A DNA stretch of 64,000 bases from Heliocidaris erythrogramma (GCA_025617745.1 CM046873.1:27417410-27481409); one strand, 5' to 3'; positions 49,735-60,826 are shown, counted from the first letter of the stretch. Numbers and translations: made by a program. The notes: generated from the letters alone by a model not told the origin.

Positions 49735-50285
49735 CGGGAAATGAACGAGCTGATTTGTTGGCAAAACAAGTTCCGAAAAAACAGCATACACATATCATAG
49801 TAAACCAAAATAAAAGTGGTTTATTAGAGAAACAGAAATTTATTACGAATCCATGTGGCAAAATCTCTGGGATAAAGAAGAGAAAGGAAGTCAATTGTAT
49901 GGCATCAATAGAGATGTAAACTATGTTTTCAAAGTTAAAGGATTTGACAAAAAAGGATTAAAGATTAATTCATTAACTTAGACTTGGTCAACATGGTAAA
50001 TTTAATCTGAATTACTATAAATATCTAAATCAAAAACACAGCACTGGACTGTGTAAAGAATGCCAAACAATAGAAACAATTAAATACTTTTTATTAGCAT
50101 GCCCAAAATACGAAAGACAAAGAAATAGAATGTACAGAGCACTTAAGACAAAAATCAAAATCTATGTCACCTACTAGGAAACGAGGAATATAATAGGAAA
50201 GCTAGGTAGTAGCTTTTTTAAAGAAGTGGAAGGTACAACGAACTGTGATGCTCAAAGAGCATTTCAGTTCGTTGCATTATCGGCA
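49735..50285 (+). mobile_element. Decayed LINE: RNase H end and C-terminal zinc-knuckle region
   Basis: One frame reads GNERADLLAKQVPKK, the RNase H C-terminal motif of I/Jockey-type LINEs. After a frameshift the text continues WDKEEKGSQLYGINRDVNYV; after a stop comes GKFNLNYYKYL and GLCKECQTIETIKYFLLACP, the Cys/His tail (CxxC...H-like...C) of these elements. Several frame changes and stops make it a pseudogene. The source element's front part is missing. Confidence 0.8.
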
Positions 50286-50289
50286 TTAT

Positions 50290-50594
50290 AGTTATGTAGT
50301 GATGTGGTAATTTTCAGGCTGTTCTGTAAAGATTACACAAGAGGTAACAACATGACGGGTGTTTCTGATGCTGCCAGTGATACGCGTGTGTACATCATTG
50401 GCTTTTTGATGTAATGAAGAAGAGGGGCTTCAAAATAGCCTTTAAACATGTTAAATATATATTTTTTTTCTATATTATAGAAAAGTAACTGCACTCAAAC
50501 TTCACTGACAATATTAATTTTCATTGCACAACGCCACCTAAAGCCACTGTCGATCCAAGAGAGCAAAATACGATGGGATGGATGGGATGATCTT
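50290..50594. other. Unassigned sequence before the Gypsy element
   Basis: AT-rich, no frame resembling gag or the upstream LINE. I see nothing recognisable in it. Confidence 0.4.
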
Positions 50595-50730
50595 GGGCCC
50601 CGTTTCATAAAACATGACATCAGTAACAAGTAATGAGCTACTGAAATCCTTGCATCTGATTGGCTTAGAGTAAATTTGTCACAGAAATGGGGCATTTGTT
50701 ATTGATAACAAGTTTTATGAAACGGGGCCC
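50595..50730. mobile_element. MITE with GGGCCCCGTTTCATAAAAC ends
   Basis: 136 bases. GGGCCCCGTTTCATAAAAC at the left is inverted as GTTTTATGAAACGGGGCCC at the right. It ends only a few bases before the surviving gag sequence of the Gypsy element. Confidence 0.88.
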
Positions 50731-50745
50731 AGGTCTGCGACATCG

Positions 50746-51387
50746 ATGCTTAAAGAAGCGCTCATCAAAAGAACTTCTGCCTCCGAGCAAAAACGACTCA
50801 ACAAACTGCTTGTTGGAGAGGAGCTTGGTGACCGTACACCGTCCCGATTTCTTCGAAGGATGCAACAACTGCTTGGTGACAAGAAGTTGGAGAGCAGCAT
50901 TCTGAAACAACTCTTCTTACAAAGACTGCCCATGAATGTGCAACTTATCCTTTCTTCAACTAGTGATACTGCTACCATTGAGGAATTAGCGGCACTTGCG
51001 GATAAGATTATCGAGGTTGCGACCCCACTTTCAATCTCCGGGATGCAAGCCAAGTCACCAGTCCCGCCTCCTTCTAAGGCCGAACCATCACCACCGCCTA
51101 GCCCGAACTTAGCCGGCGATATGCAGAGACTCACCGCCCAAGTCGCCCAACTCACTGCACAGGTGCAGTCGCTTACAACCGCCCTACGTCGAGAGAGCTC
51201 AAGGTCCCGATCGAGAGATCGTACCCATGGAAAGCGACAGTCAAGCCCCAGCCCTAAGCGTACCACTGGTGTATGCTGGTATCACCATCGATTCGGAGAT
51301 CGTGCCCACAGGTGTACACAGCCGTGTACTTACACACCATCCCAGGATTCTCGGCAAACCACGGGAAACCACGAAGCCGGCAACTAA
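50746..51387 (+). CDS. Gypsy gag, N-terminally truncated
   Basis: Retrotransposon capsid protein fragment of about 213 residues. [20 protein letters not shown] and [20 protein letters not shown] are the capsid C-terminal region of invertebrate Gypsy gags. Then comes a Pro-rich linker, a Ser/Arg stretch, and [18 protein letters not shown], the non-canonical Cys/His knuckle of this group. The Met at 50746 is only the first ATG; the true start was upstream. It overlaps the pol frame by 115 bases in a -1 relation, which fits programmed frameshifting. Confidence 0.88.
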   Translation: MLKEALIKRTSASEQKRLNKLLVGEELGDRTPSRFLRRMQQLLGDKKLESSILKQLFLQRLPMNVQLILSSTSDTATIEELAALADKIIEVATPLSISGMQAKSPVPPPSKAEPSPPPSPNLAGDMQRLTAQVAQLTAQVQSLTTALRRESSRSRSRDRTHGKRQSSPSPKRTTGVCWYHHRFGDRAHRCTQPCTYTPSQDSRQTTGNHEAGN

Positions 51388-52616
51388 CGGCGACGGGTAT
51401 AGCCGGCACACACTCACCAAGTCGCCTATTTTATATCATGGACAAACATACTGGGCAACGATTTTTAGTGGATACAGGTGCCGAAGTCAGCGTCATTCCT
51501 CCAACATATGCAGATAAATGTCGTGGAACTAACACAGATGTATTTTTACAGGCCGTTAACCGTTCTCGTATTCATCATACCTATGGAGAACGTTCTGTTA
51601 CCATGGACATTGGACTTAGACGAACTTTTAGATGGGTATTCATTATTGCCGATCTACACACACCGATCATTGGAGCAGACTTTTTACGTCATTTTGGATT
51701 ACTAGTGGACATTAAACACAACAAGCTACATGACACTATCACCAATCTGTCTGTTAATACACTCTCTGTTCCATCTGAGACACCCTGTATCAGCCTGATG
51801 TTCGCACGACCTTCAACGAACAGATACGATCGTGTCGTGAACCAGTTTTCGGACATTACACGCCCTATCTACACTGATCAATCTGTCAAACACACAGTGA
51901 CTCATCATATCACCACTCGTGGTCCGCCCGTGCATTCCCGACCTCGCCGACTATCGCAAGACAAATTGAAGATAGCCAAGGCCGAATTCGACCACATGCT
52001 TGATCTCGGGATTATACGGCAATCGGACAGTAATTGTTCATCTCCATTACACATGGTACCAAAGAAAACACCTGGGGACTGGAGACCATGTGGTGATTAT
52101 CGTGCACTAAACGATCGAACAGTACCTGATCGATACCCAATTCCTCATCTTCAAAACTTCTCGTCATCGCTTTATGGAAAGAAAGTTTTCTCGAAGGTGG
52201 ATCTCATTCGTGCATATCATCAGATTCCAGTAGAACCAGTTGACATTCCAAAGACCGCAATCACAACTCCGTTTGGATTATTCGAGTTTGTTCGCATGCC
52301 ATTCGGACTACGCAATGCTGCACAGACATTTCAGAGATTGATGGACGATGTTGTAAGAGGACTTCCTTTTGTGTTCGTATACATTGATGACGTGCTCATC
52401 GCCAGTGATAACGAGGACGAACATGAAATACACCTCCGTCTACTCTTTGAGAGATTTCGCAAGTACGGAATCGTCATCAATCCTGCCAAGTGTGTTTTTG
52501 GAGCCACTTCACTCACTTTCCTGGGTCACATCGTGGATGAGCATGGAATTCAACCCCTGGACGAGAAAGTGAAGTACATTCGTGAACTCCCCACTCCGAT
52601 TTCGTTGCGCAAATAG
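51273..52616 (+). CDS. Gypsy pol part 1: protease and reverse transcriptase, ends at in-frame TAG
   Basis: About 447 codons. [14 protein letters not shown] (catalytic Asp codon at 51471) is the aspartic protease active site. The RT core shows [51 protein letters not shown] and [11 protein letters not shown] (YIDD at 52380-52391), then the thumb region. The frame stops at TAG 52614-52616 inside a stretch that continues in the same frame after it, so the stop is a substitution lesion rather than the natural end. The first Met is not the biological start, because gag-pol fusion is expected. Confidence 0.93.
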   Translation: MLVSPSIRRSCPQVYTAVYLHTIPGFSANHGKPRSRQLTATGIAGTHSPSRLFYIMDKHTGQRFLVDTGAEVSVIPPTYADKCRGTNTDVFLQAVNRSRIHHTYGERSVTMDIGLRRTFRWVFIIADLHTPIIGADFLRHFGLLVDIKHNKLHDTITNLSVNTLSVPSETPCISLMFARPSTNRYDRVVNQFSDITRPIYTDQSVKHTVTHHITTRGPPVHSRPRRLSQDKLKIAKAEFDHMLDLGIIRQSDSNCSSPLHMVPKKTPGDWRPCGDYRALNDRTVPDRYPIPHLQNFSSSLYGKKVFSKVDLIRAYHQIPVEPVDIPKTAITTPFGLFEFVRMPFGLRNAAQTFQRLMDDVVRGLPFVFVYIDDVLIASDNEDEHEIHLRLLFERFRKYGIVINPAKCVFGATSLTFLGHIVDEHGIQPLDEKVKYIRELPTPISLRK

Positions 52617-54566
52617 AGGGAATTCCTCGGCCTAGTGAACTTTTATAGGTGCTTCATTCCTCACTGCGCTGATGTTCTCCAGCCACTAACAGACATGCTG
52701 AAAGACAGAAATAAGAAGAATCAGACTCTTTCTCTGGATCAAACGGAAATTTCTGCTTTCAATCGTGCTAAGGAAGAACTGGCTCATGCAACTATTTTGG
52801 CACACCAACAACCAGACGCTCCTTTGTGTCTATTTGTCGACGCTTCTGATGTCGGTGTCGGCGGAGTAGTCCAGCAACTCGTTAATGACTTATGGCAACC
52901 ACTCGCATTCTTCTCTAAGCGACTTCAGCCTGCTGAAATGAAATACAGTACTTTTGGAAGAGAACTGTTAGCTGCCTACCTCGGTGTTAAACATTTTCGT
53001 CATCTTCTCGAAGGTAGACATTTTACCATTTTCACCGATCACAAGCCCTTGACGTACGCCTTGAAGTCTAAACAAGACCGCCATTCACCGCGAGAGATAC
53101 GACATTTAGATTTCGTTTCACAATTTACGTCTGACATCCGTCATGTGAGCGGAAAGGACAATATTCCTGCAGACACTCTCTCTCGTGTATACATAGACAG
53201 TCTGGAACACAACGCCTCCATCGATTTCGACGCCATTGCTCGTTCTCAAGAGGACGATGACGAGATCGCAAACTTCACCGATGACAATTCACTCGACATA
53301 CAACGAATACCAATTCCATTTTCAGACGGAACAATTTTGTGTGATATGTCAACGGGTACTCCACGTCCATACGTTCCTGTGTCATTTCGCAAATCGATTT
53401 TCAATGCACTTCACAATCTTTCACACCCTGGAATTCGAGCTACGCAAAAACTGTGCACTGAGCGTTTTGTTTGGAAAGGCATAAATCGAGATGTGCGATC
53501 ATGGACACGAACATGTTTGCAATGCCAACGTTGTAAAGTTCATCGTCACAACAAAGCACCTCTTGGAACTTTTTCTACACCCGATGCGAGGTTTGATCAT
53601 GTGCATATTGATATCGTCGGTCCACTCCCCTCATCAGAAGGATACACTTATCTTCTCACATGCATAGATCGTTTTACACGGTGGCCTGAAGCAATCCCCA
53701 TGAGCGATATATCAGCCGATACAGTGGCACGTACTTTTATCAATCATTGGATCGCTCGATTCGGAACCCCGTCAACGATCACGACCGACAGAGGACGTCA
53801 GTTTGAATCTCATCTTTTTCGTTCTCTCACCGATTTACTCGGAACGACACGGATTCGGACGACATCGTATCATCCCGCATCGAACGGACTCGTAGAACGT
53901 CTGCATAGACAGTTGAAAGCCGCAATCAAGACGCACAATGATTCACGTTGGACTGAAGTCTTACCTCTTGTATTGTTAGGAATACGCAATGCAATTAAGA
54001 CGGACATTGGATGTACGGCAGCTGAGTTGGTTTATGGAACAAGCATGAAATTACCTGCACAATTTGTTTTACCAGCGAAGCCTGAAACCGACATCGATCC
54101 AGCCAACTACGTGCATAGACTTAAGCGGTTAATGCAGCAAGTCCACCCCACCCCCACTCGCAAACAACAATCTACCTCCCATGTGAACTCTGATTTGTAT
54201 ACAACGAGTCACGTGTTTATTCGGCAAGACGCTGTTAGGAAACCACTACAGCCACCGTACAAAGGACCTTTTCCAGTACTTAAGCGCACTGATAAGTTCT
54301 TTTCCATTGATGTTGATGGTAAACATGAAAATATTAGTGTGGATCGTCTTAAACCAGCTTTTATGGAAAGTGATGGTGTAATCCCTACAGCTGTGACGGA
54401 TCAAACGCCAGTTCGTGTAGTTTCATCTCCACCTCCACCCACGGGGCTTTCTTCATCACAACCAACGCCTACTCCCGTGGTTACCGACCCAGAACCTCGC
54501 AAGACTCGCTCCGGGCGTCATGTTAGGTGGCCTGCACGATACGTGGACGTTTATGAATATGGATGA
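52617..54566 (+). CDS. Gypsy pol part 2: RT end, RNase H and integrase
   Basis: Same frame as part 1, downstream of the TAG, 649 codons to [17 protein letters not shown] is the RT connection. RNase H follows: [34 protein letters not shown] and [14 protein letters not shown]. The integrase has an HHCC zinc finger (HNLSHPG, then CLQCQRC) and the D,D,E core ([32 protein letters not shown]), and ends with a GPF-type module ([11 protein letters not shown]). No chromodomain is evident. The key catalytic residues are all visible. Confidence 0.93.
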   Translation, partial: REFLGLVNFYRCFIPHCADVLQPLTDMLKDRNKKNQTLSLDQTEISAFNRAKEELAHATILAHQQPDAPLCLFVDASDVGVGGVVQQLVNDLWQPLAFFSKRLQPAEMKYSTFGRELLAAYLGVKHFRHLLEGRHFTIFTDHKPLTYALKSKQDRHSPREIRHLDFVSQFTSDIRHVSGKDNIPADTLSRVYIDSLEHNASIDFDAIARSQEDDDEIANFTDDNSLDIQRIPIPFSDGTILCDMSTGTPRPYVPVSFRKSIFNALHNLSHPGIRATQKLCTERFVWKGINRDVRSWTRTCLQCQRCKVHRHNKAPLGTFSTPDARFDHVHIDIVGPLPSSEGYTYLLTCIDRFTRWPEAIPMSDISADTVARTFINHWIARFGTPSTITTDRGRQFESHLFRSLTDLLGTTRIRTTSYHPASNGLVERLHRQLKAAIKTHNDSRWTEVLPLVLLGIRNAIKTDIGCTAAELVYGTSMKLPAQFVLPAKPETDIDPANYVHRLKRLMQQVHPTPTRKQQSTSHVNSDLYTTSHVFIRQDAVRKPLQPPYKGPFPVLKRTDKFFSIDVDGKHENISVDRLKPAFMESDGVIPTAVTDQTPVRVVSSPPPPTGLSSSQPTPTPVVTDPEPRKTRSGRHVRWPARYVDVYEYG

Positions 54567-54720
54567 AGAAACTTAAACATATTTTTGGATCCAGCTTTTC
54601 AAGTGCATAGGACGCTTTAATAATGTGATTATACATTTCGTGTGAACAATATTCAACTTTGTTAACGTTCTTCATCGATCGCAGCTAACTCATTTTCCCA
54701 GCGATCTGGAGGGGGACTAA

Positions 54721-55453
54721 TGTAGTGACATAAACTTTTCCGTACCATATTGATTGGTATTGTTTATTTTCTACCATGTTTACAAACTTATTCATTGTTG
54801 TCACGAACGCTCGCGTGCCAGCAGCATTTCCTTATGGGTTACTCATTGTAAATAACATTCCGTATTTGATGCCGTCCGGCAGGTTGCGTCGATTAGTAAA
54901 TTTCACGCATTCCAGTATGTCTAGTGATCAGTGTGTCGCCAATTAGCCAATCAAGTGTTTTGGCGAGTCCGATGGCCGATTTGTTATCCAATCAAAATCA
55001 TTAGTTCTCTTATCGTCTTCGGGAAGAAGACGCATCGATATTTTCTTCTTTACTTCACCATGTGATTTTGTTCTGGCAAGATCCTACGTATTTGGAGAAG
55101 TCGGCAGCAAGCAACCTTTTTCGTTATCGGACTTATGACTTTGGATTTATTTACTTCACGCGAATAGCGGACTTTAATTTTTGGATATCATTATCGCGGA
55201 AACTCACGCATGTTTTTTCTTCGTTTATATTTCGGGATTTGTGCAATAACTTTGGACAACCTTCGCGGTTATTTTTTTCTACGTCGTGTTTATTATTACA
55301 AGTCGCGATATCGCCGCGGACACCAGCGGCCACTCAGCAGTTACTCCCCCGTGACTTCCGCGGTTCGTCATAGCACAGTCTGTACTTCCGCATTCTCATC
55401 GTGAACATTATCTACACGTCATAGCATAGCATCGGTAAGTAGTAGTAACTACA
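54721..55453 (+). repeat. 3' LTR of the Gypsy element
   Basis: Starts TGTAGT and ends ACTACA, a 6-base terminal inverted pair with the expected TG...CA edges. It is preceded by the purine tract GGAGGGGGA, as expected for second-strand priming. 733 bases. With no 5' LTR to compare, the borders rest on these signals. Confidence 0.75.
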
Positions 55454-55480
55454 TTAACGGAGTTTTCAGTTACTCTACAA

Positions 55481-56018
55481 GGGCAATCCAACATTTGTAA
55501 TGATTTCTTTGTGTGAAAGCAGAAAAATCAGAGAAGCAGATTGGTGAAAGTTTGAACAAAATCGGACAAACAATAAGTAAGTTGTGATTTTTTTAAAAGT
55601 TGTAATCACCATACATATGGAACTTTCAAATTGGCAACAGTCACTGTCATGTAGCGGCGGTAAACTTTCCCATTTGCTCCAACACACAAATGACTAACAT
55701 GTCATTTCTTTTTCAAAATAACTTTGTAAGATCGTTTTCTTTTTGGAGGACCTATAACATGTGCCATCTACAATATATTTTGAGTTTCTGCTCCGACGGG
55801 AAAATGCTCTCAGGAGAAAACCGGAATTGAATGATATTTTGGTGTACGACAAAAGGGAGAGTTGACCGTGAATACGTCACAATCGATTCACCAAATGTAG
55901 TGATATCATTTTCCAAACATTCATAACTCTCTTATTGTTTGTCCGATTTCTTTCAAACTTCACGATCCCGTTTCTCTTACTTTTTCTGCATTTAACACAA
56001 ATATCGCGTTAGGATGTT
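55481..56018. mobile_element. MITE (GGCAATCCAACCTTTGTA family), copy 2
   Basis: Closely follows 32382-32964, with shared GTGTGAAAGCAGAAAAATCA and GAGTTGACCGTGAATACGTC. The right terminus is eroded compared with copy 1. Confidence 0.85.
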
Positions 56019-56136
56019 GGGGGCGCTAGGCCAGTCAAAATGTCAAAGGCCTTGAGCAAAAAGGGTTCAGGAATCGGGTACACAGAGAACAGAAAGTTTA
56101 TTGGCAAAGAAATTAGGGGATCGGTTTATGTGTGTG

Positions 56137-56269
56137 CAGTGGCGGCACCAGGATTTTTAAAGTGGGGGGGGGGGCAAATGGGGGGCAAAAGAAAATGGGG
56201 GGGGGGCAAGGGCAGACACTGGGGGAGGCAAATGCCCCCCATGCCCCCCTCCCCCTTGGTCCGCCACTG
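56137..56269. mobile_element. Short MITE with CAGTGGCGG ends
   Basis: CAGTGGCGGCACCAGG at the left and CCTTGGTCCGCCACTG at the right are imperfect inverted repeats around a G-rich then C-rich core. Flanked by TGTGTG on both sides, so a target duplication cannot be separated from the microsatellite. A related left end lies near 42217. Confidence 0.75.
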
Positions 56270-57262
56270 TGTGTGTGTCATAACTGTATAAAGCATCGGC
56301 TGCATTTCCACTTAGTTGGAGACGTTCCTTTAACATATTGTTTGTATTAACAAGGAGGTACTAAGCTTGCCTCGTACCTCCTTGGTATTAATGAAATTCA
56401 TACACGCTGGTATGCCGACAGTTCCAATATGTTGTTAACAAAATATATTTTTGCAATATCTTCATAGTTCGGGGGACTTCAAGATTCTTGTGAATCAAGT
56501 TGGCGTCCCTGGACATATTTCTGGGGTTGTAAGCCACGCCTATCTTGAGATGGTAGAAAGTGTTTCTTTTGTATATACCCTTAGTGGCGTATAAATTATT
56601 ATGGTACCTGGTACAATACCCACAATGGCGTTTAAAATAAATAACCCATATATTAAGCAGGAAAGCAACAAAATAACGCTTTTCGAGTACAGATAAACGT
56701 TTAGTGATATCATATTTAATATGTATGCAAACAATCCAAAGGCTGAAAACAGACCCTTTTCCAAGCTTTTTGTGGACGCGGTTGCGTAGCACGTAATGTG
56801 GTGTGTAACCCCACCCCCCCTCGCGCGGGACCATTACACACGACTGCAAAGTATGATTCGGAAAATCCCCCCCCCCCCCCCTTGAAAGATGCTCCGCCGC
56901 TCCCGTTTGTTATCAAGCTGGTCCCTAGAAATTTGATATTTGTTAATTTATGTCCCTTAATTATGTCCCTTAATTACTTAATATCAAAGTTGATATTCAA
57001 GCATAATCTACGCCCCACTGGGACTATCAACTTCATATATTCACCGTATATGAACTAGTCTTAAAAAATTATTATGAACGGAACAGCTGGCTTTATATCT
57101 TAGAGTAAGCTCTATATTGGATGGTTGATTATTTCCCGGTAAAGGGGATGGGGAAAAAAGACATGACCGCGATGTTCATATTTTGTAACCATGTTGATTA
57201 TTAAAGGAGCTGAAAAACAAAAATGGAATGTTCAGATTTTGTACCCTTGTCGAAATCTCCCC
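56270..57262. other. Unassigned intergenic sequence
   Basis: No convincing coding exon, RNA gene or repeat was recognised here on either strand, apart from C-run tracts near 56810 and 56868. Confidence 0.4.
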
Positions 57263-57425
57263 TCACACACTCTCTCTCTCTCTCTCTCCGTCACAGCTCC
57301 TATATCTCATTCACACTCTCTATATCTCTTTCACTCTGTCTATCTCCTCTACACTCTATATTCTCCCTTTTTTCTCCCATCTCTCTTTCTTTCTCTCCCC
57401 TCCCTCTCTCTCTCTCTCTCTCTAT
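57263..57425 (+). repeat. (CT)n microsatellite before the lectin exon
   Basis: CTCTCTCT runs interspersed with CACAC and TCTATCTC; open frames across it are compositional. It could serve as a long polypyrimidine tract for the following acceptor. Confidence 0.85.
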
Positions 57426-57449
57426 GTATTTCCTCTTCATGTCCCCTAG

Positions 57450-57734
57450 TCACATACAGCAATGTGGCTTGGAACGCACGACATTACGACTGAAGGAGAA
57501 CTCGAATGGTCGGACGGCACCCCCTTCAACTTCACCATGTGGGCACTGAATGAACCAAACTCTGCTAGTCCGACTCAGGGCTGTGGAAAAATAAGGAGCA
57601 ATATTGAAAACAAGTGGGCAGTTGGAGACTGCATGGCAACATATTACTTCCTCTGTAAACTGCCAGTTTGCTATCTCGAACAGCGTCTATTTATATTTGT
57701 GGCACGGGGTATATTTATGTGCGTATCGTATTGA
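57450..57734 (+). CDS. C-type lectin domain exon (C-terminal half)
   Basis: After a CCCCTAG acceptor the frame reads MWLGTHDITTEGELEWSDG, then FTMWALNEPNSAS, GCGKI, KWAVGDC and FLCK. These are the C-terminal CTLD landmarks: the WLG strand, the E-P-N triplet associated with Ca2+-dependent mannose-type binding, and the last two conserved Cys. The partner WND motif is degenerate (KWAVGDC), so binding specificity is uncertain. The frame stops at 57732-57734; a GTAAAC within the last Cys codon could instead be a donor. No exon for the N-terminal half was found upstream, where repeats have accumulated. This is a separate gene from the phosphatase, or an orphan exon. Confidence 0.72.
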   Translation, partial: SHTAMWLGTHDITTEGELEWSDGTPFNFTMWALNEPNSASPTQGCGKIRSNIENKWAVGDCMATYYFLCKLPVCYLEQRLFIFVARGIFMCVSY

Positions 57735-57900
57735 CATTCAATAATTTTGTCATCTTGAACGAATGTGACATAATTTAGCTTGCACTATAACTCTTCTCTT
57801 TGAGCGTTGACAATGCTGATGATAATGATGATGACTCAAAATGGAGACGGTTCATTTTCAAGCAATCTTCTTCTTTCGTATGAGGTAGTAGTGTTATACA

Positions 57901-58368
57901 TCAGGCTATTTGTTGAAGCTTGGTAAGCCAGTTGATTTGTGCGTCCTTTGGGCTTGATAAGTCAGTCATCCCGTCAGGGGGTTGGAGGTCGGGGCAGTTG
58001 TAGATAATATGGTCTGCCGTCTGCTCATCTGCACCACAGGTACATGCCGGTGATTCCCTAAATTTCCATTGGTACATGTTAGCGTTGAACCTTCCAACCC
58101 CAGTGCGCAGCCGGTTGAGTGTTACCCACTCCCTCCGAGGTAGTTCAGAGCCAGCAGGAGCTTTGATGCCAGGAGGAACAGTGAACTGCCGTTGGCGAAC
58201 CGTCCCTTCCCAGCTCTTTTCCCACTCTTGAATTAGGCTGAAGTCTGATCTAATTTTTACAGGTCTGGAAGAGATTGGTTCAACAGGGTTAGACGGGATG
58301 ATCAATGATGGTCTGTGCTGTGACTTGGGGGAAAGGGTCCAAAACCGAACGGTGTGGGGACGGACCAT
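57901..58368 (-). pseudogene. LINE C-terminal Cys/His tail fused to endonuclease end
   Basis: Starts within the overlapping endonuclease region (SQHRPSLIIPSNPVEP), then after the deletion junction (near residues 40-50) reads NRLRTGVGRFNANMYQW and CTCGADEQTADHIIYNCP, the Cx1-2C...H...C knuckle of I/Jockey-type LINE proteins. No RT motif lies between. Confidence 0.82.
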
Positions 58369-58996
58369 TCAGGTTGGCAAAGGCCAGGTTAGGGTTGGAT
58401 GCTGTGTTCCATTGGCCAGAGTGGAAGCTGTCGGGCTCTTTTGAGTCATAAAGAAGGTAGACACCAGAGGCTGATGCCCAGTCTTCGAGAGCTGAACCAT
58501 CTTGGGTAGTCGTGCGGTAACCCCATGTCGTGCTCTGACAGTTGAAATCTCCAGCGTACATGCAGGGTTGATCAAAATGATGGGATGGATTCTTCTCGTA
58601 GTCTGGTTGGGGGTGGCTTGTAGACGTCACACCTTCCACCTGAGTTGATGTCCATTCCAGGCCAGAATCGGAGGCAGAGGCTGCTACTGCTTTCCACTTA
58701 GCCGAATTCCGCACAAAAGTGGCAATCCCATGGATGTCGCTTTCAGTGTGAGCTGCTAAGGTATATCCAGGGATCTTAAGACGAGAGCTGTCGCCCATGT
58801 GGGTCTCTTGCAACAGGACAACGCTGACTTTGTGCATCTGCAACAATTGTTCAGTGACAGTGATTTTGGCCTTGGTTAGGCCCTCTACATTCAGCTGCAG
58901 CAGGGAGATACCAGCCCGTACGGCATTCGCAGTTGCCTGCCCTGATGAGGGCACATGCTCCGGGTTGGTTCCAGTCTGTTGCGGCTGTCGATCCAT
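58289..58996 (-). pseudogene. LINE endonuclease (APE-type) domain
   Basis: About 235 residues. LLQLNVEGLTKAK, VVLLQETHMG, CMYAGDFNCQSTTWGYR and NLAFANLNG are the ordered motifs of the APE-like endonuclease that nicks target DNA for target-primed reverse transcription. The final motif SQHRPSLI is only readable in the next frame, so a frameshift breaks the domain near 58330. The Met at 58996 may be near the original start. Confidence 0.85.
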
Positions 58997-59800
58997 TCGT
59001 GTAGACGAGTGGTAATAAGTTGATTGGTGTAAGTACTACTAACTCTACTAACTTATTTCAAGCAATAAGGAGTTCTAACAGTGTGGACTTTTTTCTGACT
59101 CGCTCTATTAAAGATAAAGTTGAGTTCTGGTCATGAGATTAACTTGTGACGGGAACTGTCAGAAAGCAATTTTGAAAGGTTAATTATATAGCACATAAGA
59201 ATTGGTGTATGCTGTAAGGTTTTGGAATCCCAAAAGTGATAAGAAATTGACTCAATCCTGCTGTATGAGAGTCACATGCACTGCACACAGAAATGTGTAT
59301 ATGGGACTACACACAAATGTTCGGCCCGAACATTTAAGCTGTTTCTTGTTATATTTTAATGTGAGGGCATTTGGAGAGCAAACCTTTTCAGGGGGCATAT
59401 CTACAATGATAATCTTCCAAACTAACATAATACGAATGAGAAAGCTCACAAATTATCTTTTATATACCTTTCCCAGAACTCAACCTTCCCTTTAAAATGA
59501 AGAGCTGCTTTTGCCACTTTGAAGACAAACTGATTCATATGGTTTAAATTATCTTAGACAAATACCCTCCAACTTGATCCAATTTCAAATTCTGATATGG
59601 CTATGTAACAATTTTCTAATGCTGATAGACTATTTGACTTTCATTTAAATATCACGCGCAATTCTTTTTCAAATGTCAATAAGGTTAATTAAAAGTTTAC
59701 TAGTGAATATCAGTGTCTGGTGAGTGTTCATCGGATTAAGTGTAAACCCAATCATGATGAGATTTACCAAATGACTGATGTCACGGAAAGGCAACCAGAC
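58997..59800. other. Unassigned intergenic sequence
   Basis: No recognisable coding or repeat signal on either strand; AT-rich. Confidence 0.4.
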
Positions 59801-59987
59801 TAGTGTCCCTGTATTAAAGAGTTACGACATGGACGTCCCACTTTTCTGGAAACAAAATGGCGTTCGAATTTTTTCTATTGAGAACACCCAGGTGCTCATC
59901 GGAATTGAATAGAAATGTTACGTAATAGTGGAAACAAAATGGCGTTCAAATTTTTAGTTGTCGTAACTCTCTAATACAGGGACACTA
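59801..59987. mobile_element. hAT-like MITE with perfect 8-bp target duplication
   Basis: 187 bases. TAGTGTCCCTGTATTA at the left is inverted at the right end (TAATACAGGGACACTA), and AGAGTTACGACA extends the match. AACCAGAC is duplicated exactly at 59793-59800 and 59988-59995. Inside, GGAAACAAAATGGCGTTC occurs twice in direct orientation. Confidence 0.93.
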
Positions 59988-60679
59988 AACCAGACATTGA
60001 CACAGCCCCAGCCCCGTCCGGATTGTGTTTTTGAGCATGAAAACCTGGAAACCTAAAATCGTATATGTATTTTTCAAAGTGTGGAAACTTTTTTTCTTCA
60101 GATAGTTGGATTTCCCTATAGCTTAAAAAAAAAAAAAAAAAAATCAGTTGTGTTTAGAGTGTAAATTTTGTTTGTTCTTGTTTTAATGATATTAGAAAGC
60201 TTTCAACATGGAAATTGGGTTTTCCATAGTACATGTACCATAGTCCATAGGCATTATCTGATTACAGCCGCCGTTTTATCAGTGTTTTTCTATAGATCTA
60301 CGTGTAATAGATTCACGGAAATGAATAATCTATTTCACTTCATTCATGCACAGATAATCTATAAACTGAATAACAAGTAAAACATCAAATTATGTAATTA
60401 CTTTTTAAAGTATTTGATAATAAGCTATATCTCTCTGTTAAAAAATAAAAGATAAAATAATAACTTATATATGTCTCCGTGATGTTTTTACTCCCGACAG
60501 CGTTTTTGAAGTTGATTTGTTTGATTGCCATGAATAGCTCTACAAAAGTCTGCCTAATGTAACCTTGCATTAATACCATTTACTGTCGTACATTTCAAAA
60601 TGGAGCCGCTTTGCAAACAATTAACAAACAAGCAAACAACAGACAATTAGCTTACAGAAACAGAGAGGGGAGATAAGAG

Positions 60680-60720
60680 AGAGAGAGAGAGAGAGAAAGA
60701 AAGAGGGAGAGAGAAAGCAT
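60680..60720 (+). repeat. (GA)n microsatellite
   Basis: GAGAGAGAGAGAGAG with interruptions. Confidence 0.9.
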
Positions 60721-60826
60721 TAGTAGAAGAGAGAGCAGGACGCATGCCTCTAATTAGATCCAGTCATAGTTGGGATAATTCCCAGTCGACCCGCACCAAA
60801 GATGATATAATTGTTGGAAGACGTTC

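Larger units (their letters stand above)
50733..55453 (+). mobile_element. 5'-truncated Ty3/Gypsy LTR retrotransposon
   Basis: Order: partial gag, protease, reverse transcriptase, RNase H, integrase, purine tract, 3' LTR. This is the Ty3/Gypsy (Metaviridae) order, with integrase last. The 5' LTR, primer-binding site and start of gag are absent; homology begins right after the MITE at 50595-50730. Pol has one in-frame stop (52614-52616) but is otherwise open, so the copy is fairly young yet defective. Confidence 0.95.
57805..58996 (-). mobile_element. LINE (I/Jockey-like) with reverse transcriptase deleted
   Basis: Minus strand, read from about 58996 to 57805: an endonuclease domain joined directly to the protein's C-terminal Cys/His tail, with the roughly 1.5-2 kb RT region absent. 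A (TCATCAT)n tail at about 57812-57838 marks the 3' end. It probably arose by internal deletion and is not autonomous. Confidence 0.88.

Noticed and set aside
49316-49744. Ser/Leu-rich open frames in all three plus frames and an Arg/Glu-rich minus frame
   Set aside because: Pure consequence of a (CT)n tract.
59202-59495. Overlapping plus and minus open frames near 59.2-59.5 kb
   Set aside because: No recognisable motifs, no splice context, no family resemblance; consistent with chance.
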